Shown: positions 1-7,975 of the stretch, one piece after another | Layout of the letters: every line of letters starts with the position of its first letter | How positions within the stretch are numbered: position 1 is the first letter of the stretch | Source of the DNA: Candidatus Chlamydia corallus | GTDB lineage: Bacteria; Chlamydiota; Chlamydiia; Chlamydiales; Chlamydiaceae | Direction of reading: 5' to 3' | NCBI RefSeq assembly: GCF_002817655.1 | Contig: NZ_NWQK01000002.1 | Coordinates: 328,663 to 392,662 of the forward strand | DNA: 64,000 nucleotides | The notes under the pieces: model-generated | The model's input: the letters and a program-made list of their open reading frames with translations, nothing else | Databases searched by the model: none | Told to the model about the DNA's origin: nothing | Translations under genes and position numbers: made by a program

Positions 1-656
1 CCTAGAGAGCAGAGAACTTGAAATTCCTCCGACTTTCCTTTACCTATTTTTCCTCCATCAGCTTGAACGATGACATAATCAAGACCGAGACGATTAAAAA
101 TCTTGCTGTAAGCAGAGCGAAGTTTTTCATATTGCTCGTTCATTTGTTGAGGAGAGTCTGAGAATGTATAACTGTCTTCCATAAGGAGTTCTCGCGAGCG
201 AATGAGACCGAATCGAGGGCGAATCTCATCCCGGAATTTTGTAGCAATTTGGTAAAGGTGTAGGGGTAATTGCCTTTTTGCGGAAAGCCATTGCGCAACA
301 AAAGAGCTGATTACTTCTTCATGGGTAGGAGCTAAGCAATGAGGCTTTTCTTCGCGGTCTATGAGGGTATAGAGAAGTCCTTCAGAAGCAAAGGCTTGCC
401 ATCTTCCTGTATGTTGCCAAAGTTCCGCGCTTTGGAGAAGGGGGAGTAGAAGTTCCTGACCGCCAATAGTGTTCAGCTCTTCTCTAATAATGTTCATCAT
501 CTTTGAGACAACACGCCATAGAAGAGGTGTATAGGCGTAGACTCCTTTACCTACTTTAAATAAGTATCCTGCCTTTTCTAGCAGTTCATTTGAAAGAACG
601 GCGGCATTTTTATTGGCATTTTTTGAAGTCTTATAAAAGAGTTGGGAAGTTTTCAT
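1..656 (-). CDS. proS: Prolyl-tRNA synthetase, N-terminal part (cut by window edge)
   Basis: Charges tRNA-Pro with proline in the cytoplasm. Only the first 218 codons are present; the gene runs off the left edge. The reading starts [20 protein letters not shown] and shows class II synthetase features: [19 protein letters not shown] near the start (motif 1 region), [10 protein letters not shown], and the motif 2 block [23 protein letters not shown] at about residues 140-165. This matches bacterial-type ProS before the usual editing insertion. After that block the usual GGSxSHEF stretch reads [15 protein letters not shown], a divergent form. The start is the ATG at 654-656 on the minus strand. 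Identification is firm; the length and the presence of an editing domain cannot be seen here. Confidence 0.95.
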   Translation of the reverse strand, partial: MKTSQLFYKTSKNANKNAAVLSNELLEKAGYLFKVGKGVYAYTPLLWRVVSKMMNIIREELNTIGGQELLLPLLQSAELWQHTGRWQAFASEGLLYTLIDREEKPHCLAPTHEEVISSFVAQWLSAKRQLPLHLYQIATKFRDEIRPRFGLIRSRELLMEDSYTFSDSPQQMNEQYEKLRSAYSKIFNRLGLDYVIVQADGGKIGKGKSEEFQVLCSL

Positions 657-657
657 A

Positions 658-951
658 GAGCAGAGTTTTTTGTCTTCAGAATGATTGATCGCCAAGGGTC
701 TGTATATATAAAGGTTACAGGCTTTTGAGATTTTATATCGAGAGTCTTTTGAGCTAGTGGCTTTGGTTTAGCTATGAAGAAAGCATCTTAACACAGGGAT
801 TTTTCTAGATCAATGGTTTGCGTTGAGTTCTTAACTTAACAGAGGGGATAAGGTTTATTGATTATTTAAATTTGATTGTTATTTTGTTTAAAAATTTAAT
901 AATTAATTTATAATTAAGTCTATATTTATTCGTGTTTTTAATTTTAATATT
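658..951. promoter_or_regulatory. Intergenic leader with candidate sigma66 promoter
   Basis: Divergent gap between proS (minus) and the gene at 952 (plus). The right half is almost only A and T. A perfect TATAAT lies at 909-914, with TTGTTT at 884-889 as a possible -35 (19-base spacer, slightly long). No Shine-Dalgarno is visible before the ATG at 952. The promoter call is by eye and weak. Confidence 0.3.
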
Positions 952-2133
952 ATGTCGTCAGTAAATCAAACACCTGGAGCCCCGACTCCACCAGAAAAAC
1001 TACCTCGTTCTAAGGATACAGAGAAAAGTGCAGGTGTCTCGCCTGGAGATGACAGTCAAGGCACTTCTGCTGTGGCTCTTCCTATAGTCACTGCACTTAG
1101 TGTTCCTGAAGGGATTGGGGCTACATCCGCGGAGGTAGTGAATAGCACAATGGGAGAAATCGTAGCCGAGACTTCTTCTAACACTATATTTTCTGAACAA
1201 CTTACCTCACTTGTAGAGCGTGTCCAGGGTCTTTTACAGGATCTCGATAGTGTCCAGGGACTTGTCAATGAAGTTGCTTCTGAACTAAGTGCCTGTTTTC
1301 CTTCAAGGGCAGGGGCAAGTAGAAGTAAAGAAGAGAGTCCTCGAAGTACTGAGGGTGCATCTTTAGAGAGACTCGAATCGCTGCGTAAGGATTACGAGAC
1401 TCTTCTAAGATATGTTCGTTCATTTGAGAAGCGTTCCAGGCTTAGTTTAAGTCTGTTAACAGATTTGCATCATAAATTACAGGGAACCAGTCGCGAAGAT
1501 CTGAACCTGTTGTTTGCAGATTCCAAAGTTGTTCTTGACCAGCTAGAATTCTTGGGGCTTGAGCTGAACGCTAGAGAAGAGCACTGGAATCTTAATTTTG
1601 AAAAAGGGCTTCCAAGTATTGTGCTGACTTCTACAGATTTGCTTCTCAAGGTTGAAAAAATGGAGATCCCTACTCTAGAGGAATTCCAGGCTATGAAGCA
1701 AAGTGAGGTTCCTGGTTCTCAGGATAGTAGCACTCCTGAGGGTAGCTTGTCTTGTTGCGAACGGCTTCTGAACGAATTGCGTCGCCTTTGGGCTACTTTT
1801 GTAGGTTTTATTTCGAGCTGCTACGATAATATTACTTTTGTTTTGATGTGGATAGCGAGACGGCTGGGTCTTTTGCCTGGATCCAGATCTTCACCAACCC
1901 TTAATCCCGATGCTTCTCAGGAACAACAATCTGCTGCTGCGGATCGTTCTAGTTCCAAGAAAGTAGACGGATCTCGCCGAAGCGACGTGTCTGAAGAAGA
2001 TGGGATTTTAAGACCTGATGCGGATTCTTCAAGCCCCGAATCTTTACACAGGGATCGCCGTAATCAAACCCGCGCAACAGATAGGGGGCAGCAGGGCAAT
2101 CTTAGTGAAGGTGAAGGAGGGACAGTCTTATAA
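952..2133 (+). CDS. Hypothetical, C. pneumoniae-type effector-like protein (393 aa)
   Basis: No known enzyme family recognised. The N-terminal 70 residues are Pro/Ser/Thr-rich and look disordered. Residues about 80-240 are predicted helical (LVERVQGLLQDLDSVQGLVN; repeated Leu heptads). Residues about 268-310 form a hydrophobic, partly amphipathic segment (LLNELRRLWATFVGF ... FVLMWIARRLGLL), and the tail is Ser/Asp/Arg-rich and disordered. This layout resembles the proteins at 31605 and 33791, whose corresponding segments contain RRFWLALRNFVV and ARRLWDALRNVLM, so I infer a paralogous family. There is no classical signal peptide; type III secretion is possible but not shown. The ATG at 952 has an A/T-only leader and no Shine-Dalgarno. 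Confidence 0.75.
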   Translation: MSSVNQTPGAPTPPEKLPRSKDTEKSAGVSPGDDSQGTSAVALPIVTALSVPEGIGATSAEVVNSTMGEIVAETSSNTIFSEQLTSLVERVQGLLQDLDSVQGLVNEVASELSACFPSRAGASRSKEESPRSTEGASLERLESLRKDYETLLRYVRSFEKRSRLSLSLLTDLHHKLQGTSREDLNLLFADSKVVLDQLEFLGLELNAREEHWNLNFEKGLPSIVLTSTDLLLKVEKMEIPTLEEFQAMKQSEVPGSQDSSTPEGSLSCCERLLNELRRLWATFVGFISSCYDNITFVLMWIARRLGLLPGSRSSPTLNPDASQEQQSAAADRSSSKKVDGSRRSDVSEEDGILRPDADSSSPESLHRDRRNQTRATDRGQQGNLSEGEGGTVL

Positions 2134-2297
2134 TAAAGCCAGATCTCCTGAGAAGAAAAAACCCCTAATCAGAATAGATAGATTTTACTTTCTAGTCCTG
2201 TTTTTGTAGTTAAGATTGCGGTTGTTTGTTTATTGTTTTTTTTGAATTTTTGTTATATAGTGGCGCCTAATATTGCTGGTTAAGGAGGGCGCCCTTT

Positions 2298-3254
2298 ATG
2301 AATAGGAAAAAAGCAAGATGGGCAGTAGCTTTGTTCGCAATGACGACGCTCATTTCTGTTGGGTGTTGTCCTTGGTCAAAAGTAAATTCCAGATGTTCGA
2401 TTGACAAGTATATTCCAGTAGTCAATCGTTTACTAGAAGTTTCTGGCTTGCCCGAAGCTGATAGTGTTGAGGGTTTAATAGAATCAACCTCTGCTTGGAC
2501 ACTAACTCCTGAAGAACGTTTTTCTGGAGAATTAGTCTCTGTTTGCCAGATCAAAGATGAGCATGCTTTCTACAACGACCTCTCATTGTTGCACATGACT
2601 CAAGCTGTTCCTTCGTATTCTGCAACTTATGATTGTGCTGTAGTTTTTGGTGGACCTTTGCCAGCGCTACGTCAGCGCTTAGATTTTTTGGTGCGCGAGT
2701 GGCACCGTGGTGTACGTTTCAAGAAAATAGTTTTCCTATGTGGTCAGCGAGGACGCTACCAGTCTATTGAAGAGCAAGAACATTTCTTTGATTCTCGCTA
2801 TAATCCCTTCCCCACGGAAGAGAACTGGAAATCTGAAAACCAGGTAACGCCATCTTCTGAAGAAGAAATTGCCAAATTTGTTTGGGCGCAAATGCTTGTA
2901 CCTAGAGTGTGGCGTGATAATGCTTCGGGAGTAAGAGTGACCTTCCTTCTAGCAAAGCCAGGTGAAGATCGATTGGTTGCTAATCGTAAGGATACTTTGC
3001 TTTTATTCCGTTCTTATCAAGAGGCGTTTCCAGAGCGAGTTTTATTTGTAAGTAGTCAACCCTTCATAGGTTTGGATTTTTGTAGGGTGGGGCAGCTTTT
3101 CAAAGGTGAGAGTTACGATCTTGCTGGGCCTGGATTTGCTCAGGGAGTCTTGAAATATCATTGGGCCCCAAGGGTTTGTCTGCACACTTTAGCAGAATGG
3201 TTAAAGGAAACGAACGGTTGCCTAAACATTTCAGAGGGTTGTTTTGGAGGATGA
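2298..3254 (+). CDS. Putative lipoprotein, hypothetical (318 aa)
   Basis: Starts MNRKKARWAVALFAMTTLIS, a basic start and hydrophobic core followed by VGCC at residues 21-24. Cys23 is the likely lipidation site, though the lipobox is imperfect (Ser at -3). The mature part is soluble, with a Rossmann-like stretch (DCAVVFGGPLPALRQRLDFL, then KIVFLCGQRGRY) that vaguely recalls DUF218/YdcF-type folds; this is only a by-eye hint. The start is well supported: AAGGAGG sits 8-9 bases before ATG 2298 and runs into a perfect palindrome AGGGCGCCCT (2286-2295), which could affect initiation. Its 3' end overlaps the next gene. Confidence 0.8.
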   Translation: MNRKKARWAVALFAMTTLISVGCCPWSKVNSRCSIDKYIPVVNRLLEVSGLPEADSVEGLIESTSAWTLTPEERFSGELVSVCQIKDEHAFYNDLSLLHMTQAVPSYSATYDCAVVFGGPLPALRQRLDFLVREWHRGVRFKKIVFLCGQRGRYQSIEEQEHFFDSRYNPFPTEENWKSENQVTPSSEEEIAKFVWAQMLVPRVWRDNASGVRVTFLLAKPGEDRLVANRKDTLLLFRSYQEAFPERVLFVSSQPFIGLDFCRVGQLFKGESYDLAGPGFAQGVLKYHWAPRVCLHTLAEWLKETNGCLNISEGCFGG

Positions 3255-3528
3255 TTCCTGGATCCTAGAGGTCAAAGTAACTCCAAAAGCCAGAGAGAAT
3301 AAAATTGTAGGTTTTGATGGAAAGGCTTTGAAGGTCCGTGTTACCGAGCCTCCAGAAAAAGGTAAAGCTAATGACGCTGTCATTTCCTTATTAGCAGAAG
3401 CTCTCTCCCTCCCGAAGCGTGATGTAACTTTAATTTCAGGAGAGACTTCTCGAGAGAAAAAGTTTCTCCTTCCTAAAAAAGTTCAAGAGATTGTTTTTTC
3501 TTTGCAGATCGGCGTAAAGCGTATTTAA
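3244..3528 (+). CDS. DUF167/YggU family protein (94 aa)
   Basis: Small protein of the DUF167 (YggU) family, function unknown. Seen: EVKVTPKARENKIVGF near the start and VRVTEPPEKGKANDAVISLL in the middle, the family signature, with the usual length of about 95 residues. The start is a TTG at 3244, overlapping the end of the upstream lipoprotein gene by 11 bases; AGAGGG at 3233-3238 is correctly placed for that TTG. The nearby ATG at 3251 is in another frame. The overlap suggests translational coupling. The downstream neighbour is convergent, and the two stop codons overlap around 3525-3528. Confidence 0.88.
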   Translation: MEDDSWILEVKVTPKARENKIVGFDGKALKVRVTEPPEKGKANDAVISLLAEALSLPKRDVTLISGETSREKKFLLPKKVQEIVFSLQIGVKRI

Positions 3529-4544
3529 CTCACGGCTACGTTTTTTCCTTTTTCAGTTTTTTCTGATCCTTTACTTTTGAAAGATAAGAACCGATTACGT
3601 TCTGTTTTATGAAGCTTAATTCCTAAGTATTTGATGATATCTTCATTAAATGTGGTTGTAGATGACAAAGGTTGAGCGGTGATTTTACGTAAGCTTTCCA
3701 CATTGTGATTGTTGAGTAGTTGGTGCACAATTTGTGCAATCTGTTTTCCTGATTTTTTGTAATCCACACTACAGGCAATACAAGCTCCATCAGCAATTAA
3801 GGAGATGTCGTCGGTAACAATAGGAATTTTTTCTTTGAGGATCTCCTGAAGGAACGCAGTGCCTTCTTTATGTGGGAGTGGGGAAAGAGGAATAAAGATG
3901 GCAGAAGGGCGCTTATCGATAGCCTGGCGTATCTGGGTTTTAAAGGTACTGCTTGTAATGGGGATTTCAATTACCTCGATTCCTGAGGCATGGAGTTTCT
4001 TCACAATTTCTTTTTGTAAGTCTGAGGGGAAGGGTTCGGAAGGTTTTAAATAAACTATAGATTGGGCATTAGTAGCTACGGCCTGTATAGCGAAGCAGTA
4101 CTGGTTAATGTCTAAGTTATCGTTAACTCCATAGACATTCGTTTTGCTTTTAGGAAGAGTTAGGGTTTCGCGATCAGGAACGGCGGCATAGATCACGGGC
4201 TTCTGTGTTTCAATATGACTCATGACCTTCGTGGCGATTGTTCCTAAGGTTACAATAGCAACTACATTTTTGTCGGTATGTAGAGAGCGAGCAATTTTCC
4301 TTGCTTTTGCGACACTGTCTTCGGCATTTAGAATAACAATTTCAGGAAGGTTTTCAAAATCTTTCAAGGTTTCTATACAGCTTTGGCTGCAATCTTCTAA
4401 TAAGGGGTGAGGAAAGGATAAGAAAATGGCGATTTTAGGCAACGAGACACTATCTGCCTGGGAACCACAGGTCACCACATAGATGAAAGAGCAAAGCAGC
4501 GAAAAGAAAAATACATATCGAGATAGTTTACGTAGAATGATCAT
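3525..4544 (-). CDS. ABC-type periplasmic substrate-binding protein (PF04392-like), 339 aa
   Basis: Resembles the ABC_sub_bind/TrpX family of periplasmic binding proteins, which deliver small solutes (some bind aromatic amino acids) to a permease. Seen: an N-terminal hydrophobic export segment (VFFFSLLCSFIYVV) followed by TCGS, a possible lipidated Cys; then two Rossmann-like lobes with VVAIVTLGTIATKVM, KPVIYAAVPDRE, NVYGVNDNLD, and SAIFIPLSPLPH. No permease or ATPase gene lies beside it, so its partner is elsewhere or absent. Its ATG overlaps the stop of dapL (ATGA, 4541-4544), so the two are probably translated together. The ligand is unknown. Confidence 0.82.
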   Translation of the reverse strand: MIILRKLSRYVFFFSLLCSFIYVVTCGSQADSVSLPKIAIFLSFPHPLLEDCSQSCIETLKDFENLPEIVILNAEDSVAKARKIARSLHTDKNVVAIVTLGTIATKVMSHIETQKPVIYAAVPDRETLTLPKSKTNVYGVNDNLDINQYCFAIQAVATNAQSIVYLKPSEPFPSDLQKEIVKKLHASGIEVIEIPITSSTFKTQIRQAIDKRPSAIFIPLSPLPHKEGTAFLQEILKEKIPIVTDDISLIADGACIACSVDYKKSGKQIAQIVHQLLNNHNVESLRKITAQPLSSTTTFNEDIIKYLGIKLHKTERNRFLSFKSKGSEKTEKGKNVAVS

Positions 4545-5734
4545 GCAAGAACCAGGGTTTCATGTAGTGGAATTGCGAGGAGGCGATCACAGGCCAAAGC
4601 AATATTCTCTGGTTGTGCAAGAGCTGATAGGCGAACAAATCCTTGTCCGCAGGTACCAAAGCCGTGGCCCGGAGTCACCCCAATGTGATACTGGTGTAAG
4701 AAGAAATCAAAAGCCTGATCATCGGAGATTCCTTCAGGGAGTTCCACCCAAAGGTAGGGGGCATGATCTCCACCGTGAACTGCGAATCCTGCGGTTTCCA
4801 AGCTTTTTTTAAGTTGTTGCGCATTGGTTAGATATAAAGAGATTGCTGGAGGTGTGGGAAATAGATCTAGGCCGCAATAACCCGCTTCTTGCATGGGGAG
4901 AGAAGCTCCGTTAAATGTGGTTGTAAAGAGTCGTTTCCAATCATCGATAATAGGTTCGTTATTGTCGTAAGTGAGTTCTTTAGGGATCACGTTCCAGGCA
5001 AGGCGCATGCCTGTAAAGCCCAAGGGCTTAGAGAAGGAGTTGACTTCTATGGCACAATATTTGGCTTCAGGGATTTCAAAGATGCTTTTAGGTAGGCTAG
5101 GATCTGAGACAAAGGCACTGTAGGCTGCATCAAAAATAATAACTATGCCGTGATGATTTGCGTAGTTTACAAGTACTTGTAGTTCTTGAGAGGTGATTAC
5201 CGCTCCTGTTGGGTTGTTGGGATAACATAGACAGAGAATATCCATGGATTTTTCTTTTGGAAGTTCTGGGATAAAACCTGTTTCTTTTTTGCATGATAGA
5301 GAGACAATGTTGCGAATTCCTGTAATGTGGGCAATGTCTCTATAGGCGGGGTAGACAGGATTTTGCACACCAAGAGTTTTCTCTGAACCAAAAAGAGAAA
5401 AGAGGCGGAAGATATCAGGTTTGGCACCATCTGAAATAAAGATCTCTTCAGGTGAAACCCTATTTCTATAGATTTCAGAGGCAATTTTTGTGCGTAATTT
5501 TTCTAATCCAGTTTCTGGACCATACCCGCGATAGGTCTCTTGTTTCTCTTGAGAAGCACAAAATTCTTTGATTGCCTGAGTGATAGGGCGACTAAGAGGT
5601 TGTGTTGTATCTCCTATAGAGAGATCTACAATGGAGATCCCTGGGTTTTCCCTGCGAAACCGTGCGAGTTTCTGGCTAATTTCAGAAAATAGGTACTGAG
5701 GCTTGAGAAGGAGGAAATGGGAATTTCTACGCAT
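4541..5734 (-). CDS. dapL: L,L-diaminopimelate aminotransferase
   Basis: PLP-dependent fold-type I aminotransferase that converts tetrahydrodipicolinate to L,L-diaminopimelate in one step, feeding meso-DAP and peptidoglycan synthesis. Length 397 residues, typical for DapL. Seen: LSIGDTTQPL near the start, YRGYGPETGLEKLR, ISDGAKPDI, CYPNNPTGAV, IIFDAAYSAFV, and the lysine motif NSFSKPLGFTGMRLAW that carries the Schiff-base Lys. The C. trachomatis orthologue (CT390, once called aspC) is known to have DapL activity. It is the first gene of a two-gene unit with the binding protein at 3525-4544. The start is the ATG at 5732-5734. Confidence 0.95.
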   Translation of the reverse strand: MRRNSHFLLLKPQYLFSEISQKLARFRRENPGISIVDLSIGDTTQPLSRPITQAIKEFCASQEKQETYRGYGPETGLEKLRTKIASEIYRNRVSPEEIFISDGAKPDIFRLFSLFGSEKTLGVQNPVYPAYRDIAHITGIRNIVSLSCKKETGFIPELPKEKSMDILCLCYPNNPTGAVITSQELQVLVNYANHHGIVIIFDAAYSAFVSDPSLPKSIFEIPEAKYCAIEVNSFSKPLGFTGMRLAWNVIPKELTYDNNEPIIDDWKRLFTTTFNGASLPMQEAGYCGLDLFPTPPAISLYLTNAQQLKKSLETAGFAVHGGDHAPYLWVELPEGISDDQAFDFFLHQYHIGVTPGHGFGTCGQGFVRLSALAQPENIALACDRLLAIPLHETLVLA

Positions 5735-5974
5735 AAGTCATCTCCAGGTAAGGTCTTTATTTGCTTGGAAGACATCTTAAGAAAGCCCTAGCTTTTTGGA
5801 TAGCCATTTTCTGATTTTTCTTTAGCGATTTCTATAAAAGAAGGAAATACTTTCTGGTTTCACATAATTATTAAGATATTTATAATTCTCTTTATTAAAA
5901 GGTTTTTTAGTCCTTTTTTCTAATCTATTCACTATAATTAACTCTTAAGTTTTGAATAAATTTTTTGGGTGATT

Positions 5975-6526
5975 ATGGTAAGGGTAAATCCTTATGAAGG
6001 TTATGGGGGTAGAAATCCTTCTCCAGAAGATGGGAAACATTCTACGCCAGGTGTACAGAGCTCTCACTTGCATCGCCGTGGTGGTATTCGTAGAAAGCAT
6101 AAAGGCTCTTTGTTGGGAGTATCCCCAGGTTCTAAGGAGGGGCGAGCTTCTTTAGAGAAGAAAGTGATGGGGGTTTCAGAATCACATTTCGAACAATCTA
6201 AGCAAACAGGTTCCCATTCAAAGAAAGGCGGAGGAATTATTCGAAGATTTTTCCAATGGATTAGAACTTTTGGAGGGCGAGGAGAGAAAAAGAGCTCCCC
6301 CGCAACTTTTTTCCCACCGCACCCCTCTTACATACGTTTGCGAACCTATAAACGAAGTCAAAAATGTAGAGATGCAGGGAGAACCGTATCGCCAGAGGCG
6401 GAAACAACTTTTATAGAGCAACCTAAAGGAATCTTAAAAAAGTCTAAGGGAGAAAAAACGAGTAAACATGTCCACTGGAAAGAGAGTCAATCAGAAGAAG
6501 AGGGCGCGGGAGGTTCCTCTACTTAG
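5975..6526 (+). CDS. Small basic disordered protein with PP1-like docking motifs (183 aa)
   Basis: No known family recognised. A GTG at 5969 is also possible, but the ATG at 5975 starts MVRVNPYEGYGGRNPSPEDG. The protein is strongly basic and rich in Gly, Ser and Lys, apart from a short aromatic-basic segment IIRRFFQWIRTFGGRG at about residues 87-102. Near the C-terminus it has GILK (6428-6439) and, eight codons later, KHVHW (6464-6478). These fit the SILK ([GS]IL[RK]) and RVxF (KxVx[FW]) docking elements of eukaryotic protein phosphatase-1 regulators, in the order seen in inhibitor-2. It ends in an acidic/Gly/Ser tail. The role as a host-directed effector is inference. It stands alone between dapL and an outer-membrane protein gene. 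Confidence 0.68.
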   Translation: MVRVNPYEGYGGRNPSPEDGKHSTPGVQSSHLHRRGGIRRKHKGSLLGVSPGSKEGRASLEKKVMGVSESHFEQSKQTGSHSKKGGGIIRRFFQWIRTFGGRGEKKSSPATFFPPHPSYIRLRTYKRSQKCRDAGRTVSPEAETTFIEQPKGILKKSKGEKTSKHVHWKESQSEEEGAGGSST

Positions 6527-6742
6527 GATTTCGTGAATCGTAGTTCTGTATTAGATAGGAAGGAGTTAGTATAGCAAGAATGGACTCAGAAGATGCGAGG
6601 GTATTCTTGTAAGCTGTTTGCAAATTTTTCTTTCCTTCTCTTTTTTCCTACCCAGGAAAAGAGGGGCGGGGTGTCTCGGTTTTAAGGATTGCTATAGGGT
6701 ATTGCGAAATAAATACTTTCTTCTCTATAGACTGTCCTTACG

Positions 6743-7975
6743 ATGGGAACAGCTTTTCACTCTTGGTATTCTTGGTTTGGCTTACTCTTTAGCTTCTTGA
6801 CGCTCTCTATGGGCGGCATAGCTCAGGAAGAACCTTCTTGTCGTGATTGCAAATGCGAAAATAAGTCTGTTTCACGTTCAGATCAACTACCAGAAAATCT
6901 CTGGTATTATGAAAACGACTGTTATCTTACAGGTTATGCGCAGTCCCTTTTAGATATGCATTTTTTAGATAGCCGTACTCAAGTTGTTATTGAGAAGAAC
7001 AGGGCGTATCTTTTCTCTTTGCCTGTAGATTCGAGTTTATCGGAAGCGATTACCAATTTTGTTAGGGATCTCCCCTTCATATGCTCTGTAGAGATTTGCG
7101 AACGACCTTATCGTGACTGTGTAGCGAGGTCCTCCACGGACCGCCCGCTGCTCCCTAAAGAGAAAGCTTTAGGAGTGCCGATTTTCTGTGGCAAGGAAGG
7201 AGTATGGTTACCTCAGAACACCATTTTGTTTTCTCCTCTGATTGCAGATCCTCGTCAGGTTACCAACAGTAGTGGCATTCGTTTTAATGAGAAGGTGGTG
7301 GGGAATCGGGTAGGGGCTACCATCTTTGGAGGAGATTTTGTTCTCTTGCGTCTTTTTGATATTTCTCGATTTCATGTAGATTGTGATTTCGGAATTCAGG
7401 GAGGTGTCTTTTCTGTTTTTGATTTAGATCACCCTGAATCATGCATGGTTAATTCAGACTTTTTTGTCGCTGGACTCTGGGCGGGGGCTATAGATAAGTG
7501 GAGTTTTAGACTCCGCCTGTGGCACCTCTCTTCCCATTTAGGAGACGAGTTTATTCTTACTCACCCCAATTTCCCGAGGTTTAATTTGAGTGATGAGGGA
7601 GTGGATCTCTTTATTTCGCTGCGTTACACATCGCAGATTCGCCTTTATGGCGGCTGCGGCTATATTGTTAGTAGGGATCTTTCCTTTCCTGAACGGCCGT
7701 TCTACTGTGAATGGGGTGCGGAACTCAGACCTTTTGGCTTGAGAGAAGGAAATCTACACGCTCAACCGATTTTTGCTATGCATTTCCGTTGTTGGGAAGA
7801 ACAAAAATTTGGCTTAGATCAAAGTTATATTTTAGGCATGGAGTGGGCCAAATTTCAGGAGATTGGTAGGAAAATTCGTGCTGTTTTAGAATATCACCAG
7901 GGATTTTCTAAAGAAGGGCAATTTATTCATGAACCATGTAATTACTACGGCTTCCGTCTTACCTATGGGTTCTAA
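6743..7975 (+). CDS. Predicted outer-membrane beta-barrel protein, DUF1207-like (410 aa)
   Basis: Exported protein: MGTAFHSWYSWFGLLFSFLT then SMGGIA gives a likely signal peptide cleaved before QEEP. A Cys-rich stretch follows (CRDCKC), then alternating strands such as FVAGLWAGAIDKWSFRLRLW and VDLFISLRYTSQIRLYGGCG, and the protein ends YYGFRLTYGF with the terminal Phe typical of outer-membrane barrels. Phrases such as GTPxF..LxADPR (here SPLIADPRQV) and WHLSSHLGDE recall the DUF1207 family, which I name from memory. Many Cys residues would suit the disulfide-linked chlamydial outer membrane. It converges on the next gene, with stop codons overlapping by 4 bases. Confidence 0.75.
   Translation: MGTAFHSWYSWFGLLFSFLTLSMGGIAQEEPSCRDCKCENKSVSRSDQLPENLWYYENDCYLTGYAQSLLDMHFLDSRTQVVIEKNRAYLFSLPVDSSLSEAITNFVRDLPFICSVEICERPYRDCVARSSTDRPLLPKEKALGVPIFCGKEGVWLPQNTILFSPLIADPRQVTNSSGIRFNEKVVGNRVGATIFGGDFVLLRLFDISRFHVDCDFGIQGGVFSVFDLDHPESCMVNSDFFVAGLWAGAIDKWSFRLRLWHLSSHLGDEFILTHPNFPRFNLSDEGVDLFISLRYTSQIRLYGGCGYIVSRDLSFPERPFYCEWGAELRPFGLREGNLHAQPIFAMHFRCWEEQKFGLDQSYILGMEWAKFQEIGRKIRAVLEYHQGFSKEGQFIHEPCNYYGFRLTYGF

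Noticed and set aside
3251..3300. ATG at 3251 as start of the DUF167 gene
   Set aside because: It is out of frame with the conserved protein; TTG 3244 is in frame with a proper Shine-Dalgarno.
6618..6800. 60-codon ORF before the outer-membrane gene
   Set aside because: Overlaps the real gene's signal-peptide region in another frame, low complexity, no Shine-Dalgarno; treated as chance.
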